A stretch of 64,000 nt of DNA from Kerstersia gyiorum (GTDB lineage Bacteria > Pseudomonadota > Gammaproteobacteria > Burkholderiales > Burkholderiaceae_B): positions 186,001 through 250,000 of the forward strand of contig NZ_SGWZ01000002.1 of the NCBI RefSeq assembly GCF_004216755.1, in the 5' to 3' direction. The position numbers were made by a program, and so were the translations under genes. Position 1 is the first letter of the stretch. Each line of letters opens with the position of its first letter. The notes beneath the pieces were generated by a model. The model was given only the letters and a program-made list of their open reading frames with translations. It searched no databases and was not told the origin of the DNA. Below, one piece after another: positions 7,663 through 15,523 of the stretch.

Positions 7663-8487
7663 ATGATTCGCTTGCCGCCGCCCGTTACGACAGGCCTGCC
7701 CTTGGTTGCAGCACAGATGGCTGATGCCCCTGCCGGTCCCTTGCTGGTCGCGGGGGCACAACATGCAGGCGTTGGCCGTGCCACGCCGTGGCACCGGCAT
7801 GCGCGTGGACAATTGCTGGGGGCCACGCAAGGCCTGTTGGCTTTGGAAACCGGGCAGGGGAAATGGGTGGTGCCTGCGAATGGCGCGATATGGATTCCGC
7901 CGGGCATGCCGCATGGCCTGCAGTCGCACGGGCCGTTTGCCGGCTGGAGTGTCTATGTGCGTCCGGATGCATGCCTGGGCTTGCCCGCGCAGGTCGGTAT
8001 GTTTCGGGCATCTGGCTTGCTGCGAGAAGCGATCTTGCGTGCCGCGCAGTGGTCCCTGCCTGCCGGCCCGGAAAGTGTGCTGGATGCCGTTCAACAGCGC
8101 CTGGCAGCGGTCATTCTGGATGAAATGGCGGGGCTGCCCGCTGCACCATTGGGTTTGCCCATGCCGCAGCAGGCACCCTTGCTGAACATTGCCCGGGCGT
8201 TGTTGGCGCAGCCGGGGGATGAGCGCAGCATGGCGCAATGGGCCCATTGGGCAGGCATTGCGCCGCGCTCGCTGACGCGGCATTTCACTCGGGAAACCGG
8301 CTACAGTTTTGCCGCATGGCGCCAGCGCCTGCGGCTCTTGTGTGCCCTGGAAATGCTGGCTGCGGGCCGGGGCGTCACCGCCATTGCGTCGGAACTAGGC
8401 TATGCCAGCACCAGTACTTTTATAGCTGTCTTCAAGCGCAGCTTTGGTACGACACCCGGGCGCTATCTGGAAGCCGCGCCCACCTGA
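7663..8487 (+). CDS. AraC-family regulator with cupin sensor domain
   Basis: A 274-residue regulator. A cupin-type sensor occupies about residues 25-100 (HRHARGQLL, GAIWIPPGMPH) and an AraC double helix-turn-helix about 175-270 (MAQWAHWAGIAPRSLTRHF, then AIASELGYASTSTFIAVFKRSFGTTPGRYL). The architecture matches the NimR/YeaM group. ATG 7663 is preferred over a TTG six bases upstream. It is divergent from a 91-residue hypothetical protein, and its 3' end overlaps the convergent aminopeptidase gene by 25 bases. It is paralogous to the AraC gene at 12156-12944. Ligand unknown. Confidence 0.9.
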   Translation: MIRLPPPVTTGLPLVAAQMADAPAGPLLVAGAQHAGVGRATPWHRHARGQLLGATQGLLALETGQGKWVVPANGAIWIPPGMPHGLQSHGPFAGWSVYVRPDACLGLPAQVGMFRASGLLREAILRAAQWSLPAGPESVLDAVQQRLAAVILDEMAGLPAAPLGLPMPQQAPLLNIARALLAQPGDERSMAQWAHWAGIAPRSLTRHFTRETGYSFAAWRQRLRLLCALEMLAAGRGVTAIASELGYASTSTFIAVFKRSFGTTPGRYLEAAPT

Positions 8488-9257
8488 AGCGGGAGGCTGT
8501 GGCGTTCCTCTGCACGCAGGGTCAATACCTGTACGCCGGTGCTTGTCACCGCAACGGTATGTTCGAACTGCGCCGATAACTTGCCGTCAGTGGTCACGAC
8601 CGTCCAGCCATCTTCCTCGGTATGGACATTGCGTCGACCTTCGTTGATCATCGGTTCGATCGTAAACACCATTCCCTCGCGCAGCAGCAGGCCGGTGCGT
8701 GGCTGCCCCCAATGCAGCACCTGCGGAGGTTCATGCATCTTGCGTCCGATGCCATGGCCGCAGTAATCCCGCACCACGCTGTAGCCATGGCGGCGTGCGT
8801 GCTGGCTGATCGCGTAGCCGATATCGCCCAGCCGCGCGCCGGGGCGCACTGCGGCAATTCCTTTCCACATCGCTTCGTAGCTCACCTGCACCAGACGCCT
8901 GGCGGCGGGGGCAACCTCGCCTATGCAATACATTTTGCTGGAATCGGCAATGAAACCGTTTTTTTCCAGCGTGATATCGAAATTCACGATATCGCCATCC
9001 TGCAGCAAGTCCGTCATGGCGGGAACACCGTGGCACACCACTTGGTTGCGTGAAGCGTTCAGCGCATAGGCATAACCGTACTGCCCCTTGCTGGCCGGCC
9101 GGGCCTGCAGGTCGCTGACAATGAAACGGTCCACCATATTATTGACCTGCATGGTAGACATGCCGCGCAGGGGCAGGGTATCCAGGTAGCCGAACACTTG
9201 GGCCAGCAAGCGGCCGGACTCGGCCATCAGTGCAATTTCCTCGGGTGATTTACTCAT
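8463..9257 (-). CDS. map: Type I methionine aminopeptidase
   Basis: A 264-residue M24A metallopeptidase that removes initiator methionine from nascent proteins. The dinuclear metal ligands are visible: two aspartates in NFDITLEKNGFIADSS, the histidine in CGHGIGRKMHEPPQV, and glutamates in FTIEPMI and QFEHT. No N-terminal zinc finger or extension, so it is a bacterial type Ia enzyme. It is not next to rpsB/tsf, where the housekeeping map gene usually sits in Betaproteobacteria, so it may be a second copy; the rest of the genome is needed to tell. Convergent with the AraC gene. Confidence 0.93.
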   Translation of the reverse strand: MSKSPEEIALMAESGRLLAQVFGYLDTLPLRGMSTMQVNNMVDRFIVSDLQARPASKGQYGYAYALNASRNQVVCHGVPAMTDLLQDGDIVNFDITLEKNGFIADSSKMYCIGEVAPAARRLVQVSYEAMWKGIAAVRPGARLGDIGYAISQHARRHGYSVVRDYCGHGIGRKMHEPPQVLHWGQPRTGLLLREGMVFTIEPMINEGRRNVHTEEDGWTVVTTDGKLSAQFEHTVAVTSTGVQVLTLRAEERHSLPLQVGAASR

Positions 9258-9550
9258 GTCAGGGGTTCCTGGAATGTCGGGTATTCCTGAATGGATTGGA
9301 GGCAGGTGTGAACCGGTGGGAAAGTTACAGGTGCCTAAATTACCGGCGTCGCTATGCCGGTTTGCAGGAAGGGTTTATATGAAACGTATATGAATCATAT
9401 CATTCTGTTCGGCGCAGGGGGAAGGAGAGCAAACTGTGCTGCTGGTGAGGAAACACGGTCTATGGGACAGGACGGGCGTGGGAAGGCTGCGCCAGATTTA
9501 TCGCAGCTCATGTATTGAGCGGTTTCAGTGGGAGGCTTTGTCGCAGACAA
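9258..9550. other. Intergenic region, no gene seen
   Basis: Between the aminopeptidase start and the tRNA terminator. It should hold the map promoter; a purine-rich GGGGGAAGGAGAGC stretch (9416-9429) is the only visible feature. No frame has coding character. Confidence 0.5.
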
Positions 9551-9575
9551 CAAAAAAGCCACCGCATCGGGTGGC
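9551..9575 (-). terminator. Intrinsic terminator after the tRNA gene
   Basis: On the minus strand GCCACC-CGATGC-type loop-GGTGGC is followed by TTTTTTG, 31 bases past the tRNA 3' end. Confidence 0.85.
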
Positions 9576-9605
9576 TTCAATGTCCTGATTGAACAGGGGA
9601 AATTC

Positions 9606-9682
9606 TGGTGGCGCATCCCTGATTCGAACAGGGGACCTGCGGATTATGATTCCGTCGCTCTAACCGGCTGAGCTAATGCGCC
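9606..9682 (-). tRNA. tRNA with CAU anticodon (tRNA-Met, elongator type)
   Basis: A 77-base cloverleaf with encoded CCA. The acceptor stem GGCGCAT pairs with ATGCGCC, the D-arm has GCTC...GAGC, the T-arm has the GTTCGAATC loop, and the seven-base anticodon loop ATCATAA places CAT at positions 34-36. A CAU anticodon may be elongator methionine, initiator, or lysidine-modified isoleucine. The paired first base (G-C) rules out the initiator; between Met and Ile2 I favour Met, but identity elements were not scored. Confidence 0.88.
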
Positions 9683-9799
9683 TTTCCGTCACTGCCGTGC
9701 TTATTCATTACGGTAGTGGAAAACAGACGCGCATTCTAGCACGGAATTTTTATTCTTGTGCAAGCCCCGTTTTTTTCAGGGAGCGGGGCGCTGTCGGAC

Positions 9800-10489
9800 T
9801 CAGGCAGCTTCCATGCCGTGACGCTGTTTGGTGGCGCGCGTTGCGTCCGAGGCCAGGTAGGCCAGCAGCTGGCGGCAGGCCTCGGCTTGCCGGGAACTGG
9901 CAGCGATGCCTCCAGAGAAGGTGGTGACAATGGCAATGTCGTCCGGCAGCGCGCCAAGGATGTCTATGCCTTCCAATGGCAGGAGTTCGCTCAGTTGCTG
10001 GAAGCCGAGCTCGACTTCGCCTTTGGCGACCAGGCTGCCCACTGGCACGCCCGGAGGTGCCTGAACGATGCGGTCCTTGATGACGTCGGCGATGCCCCAT
10101 TGTTCGAAGCGCTTTGCCAGTTGCACGCCGCTGGGACCAGTGGAATAGCTCAGGCTGCCTGCGGCCAGGACGGCTGCGCGTACGGCGGCTTCGCTGCTGA
10201 TATCCGGATGGTTGGCGCCGGCACGGACGGCGACGGCGGTGCTGGAGCGCACGAGATCGGTACGGGTACCAGCCACGATGTGTTGCTTGCCTATCAGTTT
10301 GTCGATGGCATCGGCGGCCAGGACGACCACGTCGAAGCTTTCTCCGGCTTCCACGCGTTGTGCAGCGGTAACGCCGCCCACGGATTCGACTCGCACGGCG
10401 ATGCCGGTTTGTCGTTCAAAGTCCGCGGCCAGATCCTGCAGGATGGATTTGGTCGCCATGGAGGAAATCAGATGCAGGGATGTCGCCAT
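9800..10489 (-). CDS. ModA-like substrate-binding protein without signal peptide
   Basis: A 229-residue type 2 periplasmic-binding fold: LHLISSMATKSILQDLAADFERQTGIAV at the start, FDVVVLAADAIDKL, then STGPSGVQLAKRF and GVELGFQQ-like segments, and an ALPDDIAIVTTFSGG hinge. It resembles molybdate-binding ModA and the wider extracellular-binding group. Oddly, the ATG at 10489 leads straight into the first strand with no hydrophobic signal peptide; the in-frame upstream sequence is not signal-like either. No ABC permease or ATPase gene lies nearby. It may be a cytoplasmic ligand sensor or an orphan binding protein. Confidence 0.8.
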   Translation of the reverse strand: MATSLHLISSMATKSILQDLAADFERQTGIAVRVESVGGVTAAQRVEAGESFDVVVLAADAIDKLIGKQHIVAGTRTDLVRSSTAVAVRAGANHPDISSEAAVRAAVLAAGSLSYSTGPSGVQLAKRFEQWGIADVIKDRIVQAPPGVPVGSLVAKGEVELGFQQLSELLPLEGIDILGALPDDIAIVTTFSGGIAASSRQAEACRQLLAYLASDATRATKQRHGMEAA

Positions 10490-10588
10490 GGTGATGTCTG
10501 TTCGTCTCTTGGGTGATGGTCTGTGCGGCTGCCAGTCCTGCCGCAGGGGGAGGGCAACAGCATAGCGCAACTTGAATCGGATTCCACG

Positions 10589-10619
10589 AAAAAAGGGCCG
10601 GCTTTGCGGCACGGCCCTT
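10589..10619 (-). terminator. Intrinsic terminator of the MFS gene
   Basis: On the minus strand AAGGGCCG and CGGCCCTT form an eight-pair stem with an 11-base loop, followed by TTTT. It lies 25 bases past the exporter stop and insulates the downstream binding-protein gene. Confidence 0.85.
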
Positions 10620-10644
10620 GCGGCTGAACAGGTTTGGGTTCCTG

Positions 10645-11937
10645 TCAGGGTTTGGTTTCGGTTTGGGGGATGGGCACCAGGTGGCCATCGGCCGAGATGC
10701 GTATGGATCGGCCCGCGCACCAGCCGGCGTAGATCAGGGTGGCGCTCAAGGCGCAGCAGACCAGCAGCGGCATGCTCCAGTTGCCGGAGGCATCATGGAT
10801 GCTGCCCAGCAGGCTGGGGCCGGTGCAGGCCAGCAGATAGCCGGCGCTTTGCGCCATGCCCGAGAGTGACGCCGCCTGGCCTGCGGTGCTGACGCGGGTG
10901 CCCATGAAGGAGAGCGCCAGGATGAAGACACCGCCGTTGCCCATGCCGAAGAGGGTGGCCCAGAAGGTGCTCCAAGATGGGAATAGCCACAATCCGGCCA
11001 GGCTGAACAATGACAGGCTGCTGATGGCGACGGCCAGCTTGCGCTGGTCCGAGCTGCGGCGCACGATGGGCATCATCAGCAGGCCGATGATGGAAGCGCC
11101 GAATTGCATGATGCCGTGGGCCGCGCCGGCTGCGGCCGGAGTGTAGCCGGCATCGTGCATGATCGCGGGCAGCCAGCTCATGACGGAATAGAACAGGAAG
11201 GAGTTCATGCCCAGGAAGAATGTGACCTGCCAGCTGATGGCATGGCGCCAGACCGGCGTGCGTACCTGATTGGTGGCGGGGCCGGCAGCGGCTTGCTCGC
11301 GGGGGCGGCGTGCCAATGGCAGCCAGCCGATCAGGCTGATGGCAGGGATCAGCCCGGTGCACAGCAAGGCGAAGCGCCAGCCCAGGCCGGTGATGTCTGC
11401 CAGGGGGATGGCGATGCTGGAACTGAAGGCAGCCACTGTGCCCATGGTCAGCGCATAGACAGAGGTGAGGACGGCGATCTGGCCGGGGAAGTCTCGCTTG
11501 AGCAGGCTGGGCAGAAGTACGTTGCCGATGGCGATGCCGATGCCGATGGCGCTGGTGCCGGCAAACAGCAAGGGCAGCGGGCCGGCGGAACGGACTACCA
11601 CGCCCAGCAGGATCAGGAAGAGAGCGCCGACCAGTGCGCGCTCCAGGCCGACGCGCCGCGCCAGCAAGGGAGCCAGGGGCGAGACGATACCGAAGACCAG
11701 CAGCGGGATGGCGGTAATGGTGCCAGCGGTGGCGGCATTCAGGCCAAAGCTTTCCTGGATCTGTGTCAGTAGCGGCGCCAGCGCCGTCATGGGGGCGCGC
11801 AGGTTGCAGGCAAACAGCAGGATGCAGATGACGAGCAGCAGGCGGCCGCGCGAATCCGGGTCCTGGCTGCTGGAGAATTGGGCAAAAAGGCGCCGTATGC
11901 GGCTTGAGGATTGCAGCGATTCAGGCGTAGTAGACAT
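10645..11937 (-). CDS. CynX/NimT-family MFS exporter
   Basis: A 430-residue inner-membrane transporter with 12 predicted helices, beginning after a charged cytoplasmic N-terminus (GRLLLVICILLFACNLRAPMTALAPLLTQI). The NLRAP motif in helix 1 is characteristic of the cyanate/nitroimidazole CynX/NimT subgroup. It is divergent from an AraC-type cupin regulator (12156-12944), the same pairing as NimR/NimT of Escherichia coli, where the regulator controls efflux of 2-nitroimidazole. An analogous drug or metabolite export function is likely; the substrate is inferred from context only. The far end of the gene has a good intrinsic terminator. Confidence 0.88.
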   Translation of the reverse strand: MSTTPESLQSSSRIRRLFAQFSSSQDPDSRGRLLLVICILLFACNLRAPMTALAPLLTQIQESFGLNAATAGTITAIPLLVFGIVSPLAPLLARRVGLERALVGALFLILLGVVVRSAGPLPLLFAGTSAIGIGIAIGNVLLPSLLKRDFPGQIAVLTSVYALTMGTVAAFSSSIAIPLADITGLGWRFALLCTGLIPAISLIGWLPLARRPREQAAAGPATNQVRTPVWRHAISWQVTFFLGMNSFLFYSVMSWLPAIMHDAGYTPAAAGAAHGIMQFGASIIGLLMMPIVRRSSDQRKLAVAISSLSLFSLAGLWLFPSWSTFWATLFGMGNGGVFILALSFMGTRVSTAGQAASLSGMAQSAGYLLACTGPSLLGSIHDASGNWSMPLLVCCALSATLIYAGWCAGRSIRISADGHLVPIPQTETKP

Positions 11938-12022
11938 GGAACAGTATTCACAAAAGAAGGGGGATCAGCTTGTGGAATACTCTACCTTGTATTCTGCTGC
12001 CTGGATTTCGATAAAATGACTT

Positions 12023-12047
12023 TCAATATCTAAAAACTGCCATATCG
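12023..12047. promoter_or_regulatory. Candidate regulator site in the exporter/AraC spacer
   Basis: The 218-base divergent spacer holds AATATC (12025-12030) and CATATC (12041-12046) separated by an A-rich run. The second AraC locus at 7628-7659 has a comparable AT-rich layout with GCCAATATC. Shared layout suggests, but does not prove, a common operator type. Confidence 0.25.
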
Positions 12048-12155
12048 GCGGTGGCCTGAACCGTTACCTGGCGGCAGGCGGCTGTGCCTATGGTTTGGTG
12101 TTCCTGATCAGGGGATCTTCCTGGTGGGATCTTCGGCAGGGGCCAAGGATGGGAA

Positions 12156-12944
12156 ATGTATTGTCCACGATATTTCGATCCCGATGATGCATCTGGCGCG
12201 TTGAGCGCCTTGCGCCTGGACGTCGATGGCCAGGAGCAGGAGTTGCCTTTGCACCGCCACCGCAAGGGGCAACTGGTGCTGGCGCTGAAGGGAGCGGTGG
12301 TTTGCCGCGAGCCCCGCGGGTTCTGGATGCTGCCTGCCAATAGCGCCATGTGGATTCCAGGCGGCGTGGCGCACAGCAATCGCGCGCTCGGCGAGACGCA
12401 GGTCTATTTCCTGTTTGTCGAACCGTGCGCCGTGCCCATGCCGGCGCACTGCTGCATGCTGGGCATGACGCCGCTGGCGCGCGAGATGGTGCTTTACCTG
12501 GCCGATGGCCGAGCTGGCGAACCGGATAGCGCGGTGCGCCAGAGTTTCGTGCAGGTGTTGCTGGACCAGCTTTCCCGTCTGCCGGTGCAATCTCTGTATT
12601 GTCCGGTTTCTGACGATGGGCGTTTGCAGTATATTGCGCGATCTTTGCTGGCCGATCCCGGGGATCGGAGTACGCTGCCACAATGGGCGGCCCGGGTGGC
12701 GATGAGCGAGCGCACGCTGGCGCGGCGCACGCGGGAGCTGACGGGCATGACCTTTGGCCGCTGGCGCCAGCAATTGCAATTGCTGCACGCGGTGCAGCGT
12801 TTGTCGGTGGGGGCTTCGGTGCAGGCTGTGGCAGCAGAGCTGGGCTATGAGTCCGTTCACGCCTTCATTACCATGTTCAAGGGGCGTATCGGCCAGTCGC
12901 CAGGACGTTTCAGCCTTGACCGGCGGATGGGAGACGCAGCATGA
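12156..12944 (+). CDS. AraC-family cupin regulator (NimR-like)
   Basis: A 262-residue protein with an N-terminal cupin (LPLHRHRKGQLVLAL, NSAMWIPGGVAHSN) and a C-terminal AraC double helix-turn-helix (LPQWAARVAMSERTLARRT, AVAAELGYESVHAFITMFKGRIGQSPGRF). It is divergent from a CynX/NimT-type exporter and is probably its repressor/activator. Its stop codon overlaps the ATG of the DUF1178 gene (ATGA), so the two are translationally coupled. The closest paralogue in this window is the AraC gene at 7663. Inducing ligand unknown; a nitroaromatic or weak electrophile is a guess by analogy. Confidence 0.9.
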   Translation: MYCPRYFDPDDASGALSALRLDVDGQEQELPLHRHRKGQLVLALKGAVVCREPRGFWMLPANSAMWIPGGVAHSNRALGETQVYFLFVEPCAVPMPAHCCMLGMTPLAREMVLYLADGRAGEPDSAVRQSFVQVLLDQLSRLPVQSLYCPVSDDGRLQYIARSLLADPGDRSTLPQWAARVAMSERTLARRTRELTGMTFGRWRQQLQLLHAVQRLSVGASVQAVAAELGYESVHAFITMFKGRIGQSPGRFSLDRRMGDAA

Positions 12945-13387
12945 GTTTCAAGGTTTTCGATCTGGAGTGCAACCAGGGCCACGTTTTCGAAGGCTGGTTC
13001 CGTTCGCATGATGACTACGCCGCGCAGCAGGAGAAGGGCATGGTGCAATGCCCGGTCTGTCAGAGCACGGCGGTCAGTCGCCGGCTGTCTGCCCCCAGTG
13101 TGCACACGGCCAAGCGTACCGGCGCTTCATTGCCTGCGGCCGGTGCCAATGAATCCGAGCAGCAGCGCATGGCCAGGGAAATCTTTGCACGCGTGCGTGA
13201 TCACTTGCGCCAGGTTGAAAATGTGGGTGACGATTTTGTCAGCGAAGCGCGCCGAATTCATGCGGGAGAGGCGGCGGAGCGCCCGATACGTGGAACGGCG
13301 ACGGCAGCCGAGCGCCAGGAATTGGCCGAGGAAGGGATAGAAGCGCTGGCGGTGCCGTTCCCCCTTGATGACGACGCCTTGCACTGA
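12941..13387 (+). CDS. DUF1178 family protein
   Basis: A 148-residue protein of the DUF1178 family, common in Alpha- and Betaproteobacteria and of unknown function. The N-terminus is a zinc-ribbon-like module: Cys10 in LECNQGHVFEGWF and the CPVC pair at 37-40, like the FmdB/rubredoxin-type ribbons. The middle is a charged helix (EQQRMAREIFARVRDHLRQVENVG), followed by the conserved FVSEARRIHAGEAAERPIRGTAT block. Translation is coupled to the preceding AraC gene by a four-base overlap. A long hairpin follows. Confidence 0.9.
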   Translation: MSFKVFDLECNQGHVFEGWFRSHDDYAAQQEKGMVQCPVCQSTAVSRRLSAPSVHTAKRTGASLPAAGANESEQQRMAREIFARVRDHLRQVENVGDDFVSEARRIHAGEAAERPIRGTATAAERQELAEEGIEALAVPFPLDDDALH

Positions 13388-13420
13388 GGCGCCGAGGCGA
13401 GGCAGCAAGGCAAAGGAAAC

Positions 13421-13457
13421 GCCAGGATGGCCTCCTGGTCGGAGGCCGTATCCTGGC
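13421..13457. terminator. Strong hairpin between convergent genes
   Basis: GCCAGGAT-GGCCTCC-TGGTC-GGAGGCC-GT-ATCCTGGC: two stacked stems, 15 pairs in all, between the convergent DUF1178 and siderophore-interacting genes. There is no U tract on either side, so it may act as a transcript-end stabiliser or a collision barrier. Confidence 0.5.
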
Positions 13458-13520
13458 GCAAGAAAGGTCTGAAACCTTGGCGGCCCGGTTTGTTGCGGGC
13501 TTGGGCTTCAGGTTTCGGAT

Positions 13521-14357
13521 TTAGTCTTCGTGGGTGTCGTGGGTGGCAGTCTTGCCGGGTTTCCAGTAGCCGGAAGCGCGTATCCACTTGGCAGATGCGG
13601 CGCGCTCGCTGACGAGGTACTGGCGCAGGGTCTTGGCCGTTGCGCTTTCGCAAGCGACCCAGGCGTAGTAGTCGCCAGCGGGGAAGTCCAGCGATTGCAG
13701 GCTGCGCAGCAAGGCGTCACTTTGGCCGGCCGGCGCACCGCGGCGGAAGGCCCAATGCACTTCGGCCTGGGCTCCTGCATGCAGCGGCAACTGATGTTCT
13801 TCCGAATCGACCTCGATGACCGCAATCGCGCGGGCGCCGGCGGGCAATTCTTCCAGGCGGCGGGAAATGGCTGGGATGGCGGTTTCGTCACCGACCAGCA
13901 GGTGCCAGTCGAAATTCACCGGAACGATGAAGGAACCACGCGGGCCGGCAATGCCCAGCAAGTCGCCGGGTTCGGCCTTGCGTGCCCAGTCGGTAGCAAC
14001 GCCTTCTTCATGCAGCGCGAAATCAATGGTCAGCAGGCGCTTGTTGGCGTCAAAACTGCGTGGCGTGTAGTCACGTGCCAGCGGACGTTTGCCTTCCGGC
14101 CAGGAAATGCCTTCTTCGGTGACGGTCGGGCGTGGGATCTCGCCGGTTTCAGGGTCCGGAAAGATCAGCTTGGCGTGGTCGTCGAAACCCGGGCTGGAGA
14201 AGCCTTGCAGTTCATCGCCGGTAAAGGTCAGTCGCAGCATGCTGGGCGTCAGCAGTTCACGGCTGGCGACCTCGACCAGCCGGAAGCGCAGCGGATGGCG
14301 CTGACGTTGGGGTTTGCGGTCGTCGGTGTTGGGAGTTGCAGTGATGGAATTCGTCAC
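13521..14357 (-). CDS. Siderophore-interacting protein (ViuB/YqjH-like ferric reductase)
   Basis: A 278-residue FAD-dependent ferric-siderophore reductase that releases iron inside the cell using NAD(P)H. An N-terminal FAD-binding barrel contains RDYTPRSFD (flavin phosphate binding) and GPRGSFIVP; the C-terminal SIP domain holds LLVGDETAIPAISRRLEELP and ends ASGYWKPGK, the family hallmark. I choose GTG 14357, which has AAGG upstream, over a TTG 30 bases earlier. An AT-rich Fur-like sequence lies about 210 bases upstream, consistent with iron control. No siderophore synthesis genes are adjacent. Confidence 0.92.
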   Translation of the reverse strand: MTNSITATPNTDDRKPQRQRHPLRFRLVEVASRELLTPSMLRLTFTGDELQGFSSPGFDDHAKLIFPDPETGEIPRPTVTEEGISWPEGKRPLARDYTPRSFDANKRLLTIDFALHEEGVATDWARKAEPGDLLGIAGPRGSFIVPVNFDWHLLVGDETAIPAISRRLEELPAGARAIAVIEVDSEEHQLPLHAGAQAEVHWAFRRGAPAGQSDALLRSLQSLDFPAGDYYAWVACESATAKTLRQYLVSERAASAKWIRASGYWKPGKTATHDTHED

Positions 14358-14564
14358 GTGATTGCCTTGTGTGAAATAGCAGGACAAAACAATAAAGAAA
14401 GGGATTCAGGCGGGGCGCCGCATGTGCGAAGCAGGAGCGTTGGAGCCGGATGATGGCCGGCTGGTGCCTGATCTGCGGGCCTGATGCTCCGCCTGCTTGC
14501 CGCCGTGGCGGAAGGCGCGGCGCGAGACGCGTGCCGCGCCTGTAGGAGCAATGCATAACACTAA

Positions 14565-14581
14565 CAGTTATTCTTATTCTC
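14565..14581 (-). promoter_or_regulatory. Weak Fur-box-like sequence upstream of the ferric reductase
   Basis: On the minus strand GAGAATAAGAATAACTG contains two tandem AGAATA units, reminiscent of Fur hexamer arrays. It is 208 bases before the GTG start, in an otherwise GC-rich leader. Similarity is partial. Confidence 0.35.
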
Positions 14582-14651
14582 GTCCCCATTGACCCATGCT
14601 TGCGAGGGGTACGGAGTTGTTTCGCTGCGTATCAGGCGGGTGTGTTCCGGT

Positions 14652-15419
14652 TCAGCGTTTTGGCAGCAGCGAGCGGGGGTCCACGACCCGCCCGTCCTGA
14701 CGCACTTCGAAATACAGCGAGGGCTGGGTGGTTTCGGTTTGTCCCATTTCAGCGATGGCTTGGCCCTGACGGACCGTGGCGCCTTCGCGCACCAGCAGCT
14801 TGCGGTTGTGCGCATAGACGCTCAGGAAACCATTGGCGTGCCTGATGATCAGCATGTTGCCGTAGCCGCGCAGGGTGTTGCCGGCGTAGGCAACGGTGCC
14901 GGCAGCGGCGGCCACGACGGGCGTGCCTGCGGTATTGGCAATGGTGATGCCGTTGGAACGCGCCTGGCCGAATTGTCGGATGATGTTGCCGGGAGCGGGC
15001 CAGACCAGGGAGATTTTCTTGGTCGGGGCGGTGGACGCCGAGCTGCCGCTGGGACGGCTGGTGTTGCTGGTTGCTGGTGCCGTGGCGGTGCCTGATGTTT
15101 TGCCGCCGGTACTGGCGCCGCCGGCACTGCCAGCAGGAGCCGTGACGCGCAGCACCTGGCCGACATGGATCTGATTCGGGTTGGACAGATTGTTCCAGCG
15201 CACCAGGCTGGAAACACTTTGCTTGTTGGCGCGCGCGATCTTGTTGAGCGTGTCGCCGGGCTGGACGCGATAATGCCCGGCAGGCACCGGGCCGCTGGCT
15301 GTATTCGAGCCGGTCGTGCCGCAAGCCGCCAGCACGGCGGTGGCGAGCAAGGCTGCCATCAGCTTGGGGCGGAGCAAGCGCAGGCGGGACAGGAATACAG
15401 GGGAAGTCCAGAATGTCAT
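14652..15419 (-). CDS. NlpD-like murein hydrolase activator lipoprotein (LysM + M23)
   Basis: A 255-residue lipoprotein. A lipobox LLATAVLAAC follows a basic N-region when started at ATG 15419. One LysM repeat comes next (HYRVQPGDTLNKIARANKQS, about 50-92), then a Thr/Ser/Gly linker and a C-terminal M23 peptidase domain from about 150. The M23 domain ends QPSLYFEVRQDGRVVDPRSLLPKR. The zinc site looks degenerate: the HxxxD-type ligand positions read SNGITI and YAHNRKLL, as in NlpD/EnvC proteins that activate amidases instead of cutting themselves. rpoS and surE/pcm, the usual nlpD neighbours, are absent, so this may be a second activator. Confidence 0.85.
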   Translation of the reverse strand: MTFWTSPVFLSRLRLLRPKLMAALLATAVLAACGTTGSNTASGPVPAGHYRVQPGDTLNKIARANKQSVSSLVRWNNLSNPNQIHVGQVLRVTAPAGSAGGASTGGKTSGTATAPATSNTSRPSGSSASTAPTKKISLVWPAPGNIIRQFGQARSNGITIANTAGTPVVAAAAGTVAYAGNTLRGYGNMLIIRHANGFLSVYAHNRKLLVREGATVRQGQAIAEMGQTETTQPSLYFEVRQDGRVVDPRSLLPKR

Positions 15420-15523
15420 GGCGCAGCCAGCGACGGCATGGTTGAGTAACCCGTACAAGAGTAACAAGGCCCGCCATACTCGTGCAATGTATGGCGGGCC
15501 GGGCTGTTTTCCAGGTGTTACCG

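Noticed and set aside
14257..14589. Possible small gene between the ferric reductase and the NlpD-like gene
   Set aside because: Frames here are Arg/Pro/Ala-rich, overlap the reductase start and show no conserved pattern; more likely leader sequence.
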